Assembly: GCA_023441125.1 (NCBI GenBank)
Contig: JAEZQV010000482.1
Span: forward strand, 1 to 8,033
DNA length: 8,033 nt
From: Bacillota bacterium
Lineage (GTDB): Bacteria; Bacillota_C; Negativicutes; Sporomusales; Sporomusaceae
Direction: 5' to 3'
Position 1 is the stretch's first letter; each line of letters starts with the position of its first letter. This document shows positions 6,949 through 8,033 of the stretch, piece after piece. The notes beneath the pieces were generated by a model. The model did no database searches. It had not been told where the DNA came from and saw only the letters and a list, made by a program, of their open reading frames with translations. Made by a program: the position numbers and the translations under genes.

Positions 6949-6972
6949 CCTTATGCGCAAAGGAGGCAGGCA

Positions 6973-7212
6973 ATGATTCAGCCATTGGAACAAGTAATGG
7001 ATGCCCTGGATGTAGAAACCTTTTTTGTCTGTGACAATGAACAGCAGGGCCGGAGTTTAATGCTGGGCTTGCTCAAGCAATGGGGCCTGACGGATGTCGA
7101 CGTTGTTTTTGCGCAGCACCTGGGGCCGGGAATCCGCGTAAGAGGCCGCGCCTATATTCACAGGCCGGCGGACAAATACAGCTGGATTGTACCCGACACG
7201 GAGCGAAAGTAG
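6973..7212 (+). CDS. Unrecognised 79-residue protein, upstream of a cobalamin protein
   Basis: I do not recognise this family. It is a small soluble protein with no signal peptide, membrane segment or cysteine pair (one Cys, in FFVCDNEQQGRS). The N-terminal half looks alpha/beta (IQPLEQVMDALDVETFFVCD, then a helix LMLGLLKQWGL). The C-terminal half is strand- and Arg-rich (GIRVRGRAYIHRPADKYSWI). A strong AAAGGAGG precedes the ATG. It ends 13 bases before the cobalamin-binding gene, so the two are almost certainly co-translated from one message. This position would suit a small subunit or accessory factor of a B12-dependent enzyme, as ornithine 4,5-aminomutase has a small subunit next to its large one. 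That comparison rests on context only; I see no sequence match. Codon use looks like its neighbours', which supports it being a real gene. Confidence 0.75.
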   Translation: MIQPLEQVMDALDVETFFVCDNEQQGRSLMLGLLKQWGLTDVDVVFAQHLGPGIRVRGRAYIHRPADKYSWIVPDTERK

Positions 7213-7225
7213 AGGTGTTAGCCAA

Positions 7226-8033
7226 ATGAAAAAAGTGCTCCTGGCGCCAATTGACCCGGTGCATGATATCGGTCTTAAAATGATTGCCCGAGGACTGGAA
7301 CAGGCCGGTCATCAGGTCATTCTCCTGCAGCCTGATTTACCGGCTGAAGAAATCGTTCAGCACATCCTCGGCCACCAGGATGTGGAAACCTTACTGCTCA
7401 GCCGGACACTGGGGTACGGAGTGGGCGAGCTGCTGGCCCGGTTTATCGACCTGGCCGACGCCGCAGGCATTCGCGAAAGAGTCAATATTGGCATCGGCGG
7501 TATGGCCATCCGTCCCGAACTGGCAGCCGAACTAGGCTTTGACGCTGGCTTCGGTCCGGGAACAACGGTGGAAGAGGTTGTCTGTTTTGTGGAAGACCGT
7601 GACTACAAGCCGGACCCCAACCGGACCAAAAAGAAAAAAATCGACATGACGGCGACTTATGACTATCGCTATGTTTCGCCCCATATTGGCGCCAAACTCG
7701 GACAAATAACCGAACTCATCCTGGACTGGGTTAAAGATAAAACCTCAGCCGGAGTGGAACGGGGGCATATCCGCGACCAGTATTGGGATGTCGAGCGCTG
7801 GCGGGACCGGCTGGGCAATGGCGACCTGGAGAAATATTATCCGTCCCGGTGCAGTGAAGTGCCCCAAAAATTTTATCAATCAGGCGAACTGCATCCCAAA
7901 ACCAGACGGTTTACCAAAGACGAAGTCGTCGGCCTGGAAAAATACCTGGAAGAAACCAAAGCGCGCATGTCGGTTGTAAAACTGCAGCATACCCGTTCAA
8001 AGCCGCTGGTCTTTAATCAATACGGTACAGGCT
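7226..8033 (+). CDS. Cobalamin-binding protein, probable B12-dependent mutase component (3' end outside window)
   Basis: The reading frame is open from ATG 7226 to the right edge (269 residues visible). Residues 1-125 form a flavodoxin-like B12-binding domain. KVLLAPIDPVHDIGLKMIAR contains His13, the expected lower cobalt ligand, with D-P-V-H-D-I-G in place of the usual DxHxxG. The loop LLLSRTLGYG (Ser59) and IGIGGMAIRP (Gly91-Gly92) match the second and third nucleotide-tail-binding motifs. A Lys-rich linker (TKKKK, 134-138) leads to a second region I do not recognise, containing YDYRYVSPHIGAKLGQITEL and ending in KLQHTRSKPLVFNQYGTG. That region may be the start of a fused mutase catalytic subunit, comparable in arrangement to glutamate mutase S and E chains joined (inference). 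The ribosome binding site is AGAGGTG. The cobalamin domain is well supported; the reaction is unknown. Confidence 0.85.
   Translation, partial: MKKVLLAPIDPVHDIGLKMIARGLEQAGHQVILLQPDLPAEEIVQHILGHQDVETLLLSRTLGYGVGELLARFIDLADAAGIRERVNIGIGGMAIRPELAAELGFDAGFGPGTTVEEVVCFVEDRDYKPDPNRTKKKKIDMTATYDYRYVSPHIGAKLGQITELILDWVKDKTSAGVERGHIRDQYWDVERWRDRLGNGDLEKYYPSRCSEVPQKFYQSGELHPKTRRFTKDEVVGLEKYLEETKARMSVVKLQHTRSKPLVFNQYGTG

Noticed and set aside
7284..7535. Plus-strand open frame inside the cobalamin gene, and another at 7788-7979.
   Set aside because: They are out of frame with a continuous B12-binding domain that carries clear motifs and extends to the window edge.

Overview
The window reads as bacterial chromosome from an anaerobic, low-to-mid GC Firmicute. 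Near-perfect AGGAGG ribosome binding sites precede most genes, GTG and TTG starts are used, and terminators are hairpins followed by T-runs. The style of the proteins, together with a cobalamin protein and an amino-acid-type gene cluster, fits Negativicutes (Sporomusa-like relatives). That placement is inference; no rRNA or marker gene is present to confirm it. Coding density is high, all genes lie on the + strand, and no mobile element, CRISPR array or tRNA was seen.

Region 1 (1-1675) is core metabolism. It holds the C-terminal half of homoserine dehydrogenase (hom, cut by the left edge) and homoserine kinase (thrB), 20 bases apart. A strong intrinsic terminator immediately follows thrB. This is the aspartate-to-threonine branch.

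Region 2 (about 1686-6948) looks like a separate operon of five genes with short or negative gaps. In order they are a small beta-rich protein (tentatively DUF6917-like), a RidA/YjgF-family enamine/imine deaminase, an uncharacterised fold-type-I PLP enzyme, a GidA/TrmFO-like FAD oxidoreductase with a four-cysteine cluster, and a polytopic membrane transporter. The FAD gene and the transporter gene overlap by 4 bases. A 16-bp perfect hairpin closes this group.

Region 3 (6973-8033) starts only 24 bases after that hairpin, with no room for a conventional promoter. It holds an unrecognised 79-residue protein and, 13 bases later, the start of a protein with an N-terminal cobalamin-binding domain, cut by the right edge. 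The layout suggests that regions 2 and 3 are one transcription unit with an internal attenuator or partial terminator.

The combined inventory (transporter, PLP enzyme, RidA, flavoenzyme with a possible metal or Fe-S site, cobalamin-dependent mutase-like protein) is what one would expect of a pathway that imports and ferments or rearranges an amino acid or amine. The substrate cannot be read from the sequence. I recognise no described pathway with this exact gene set, and it is the best candidate in the window for an undescribed system.
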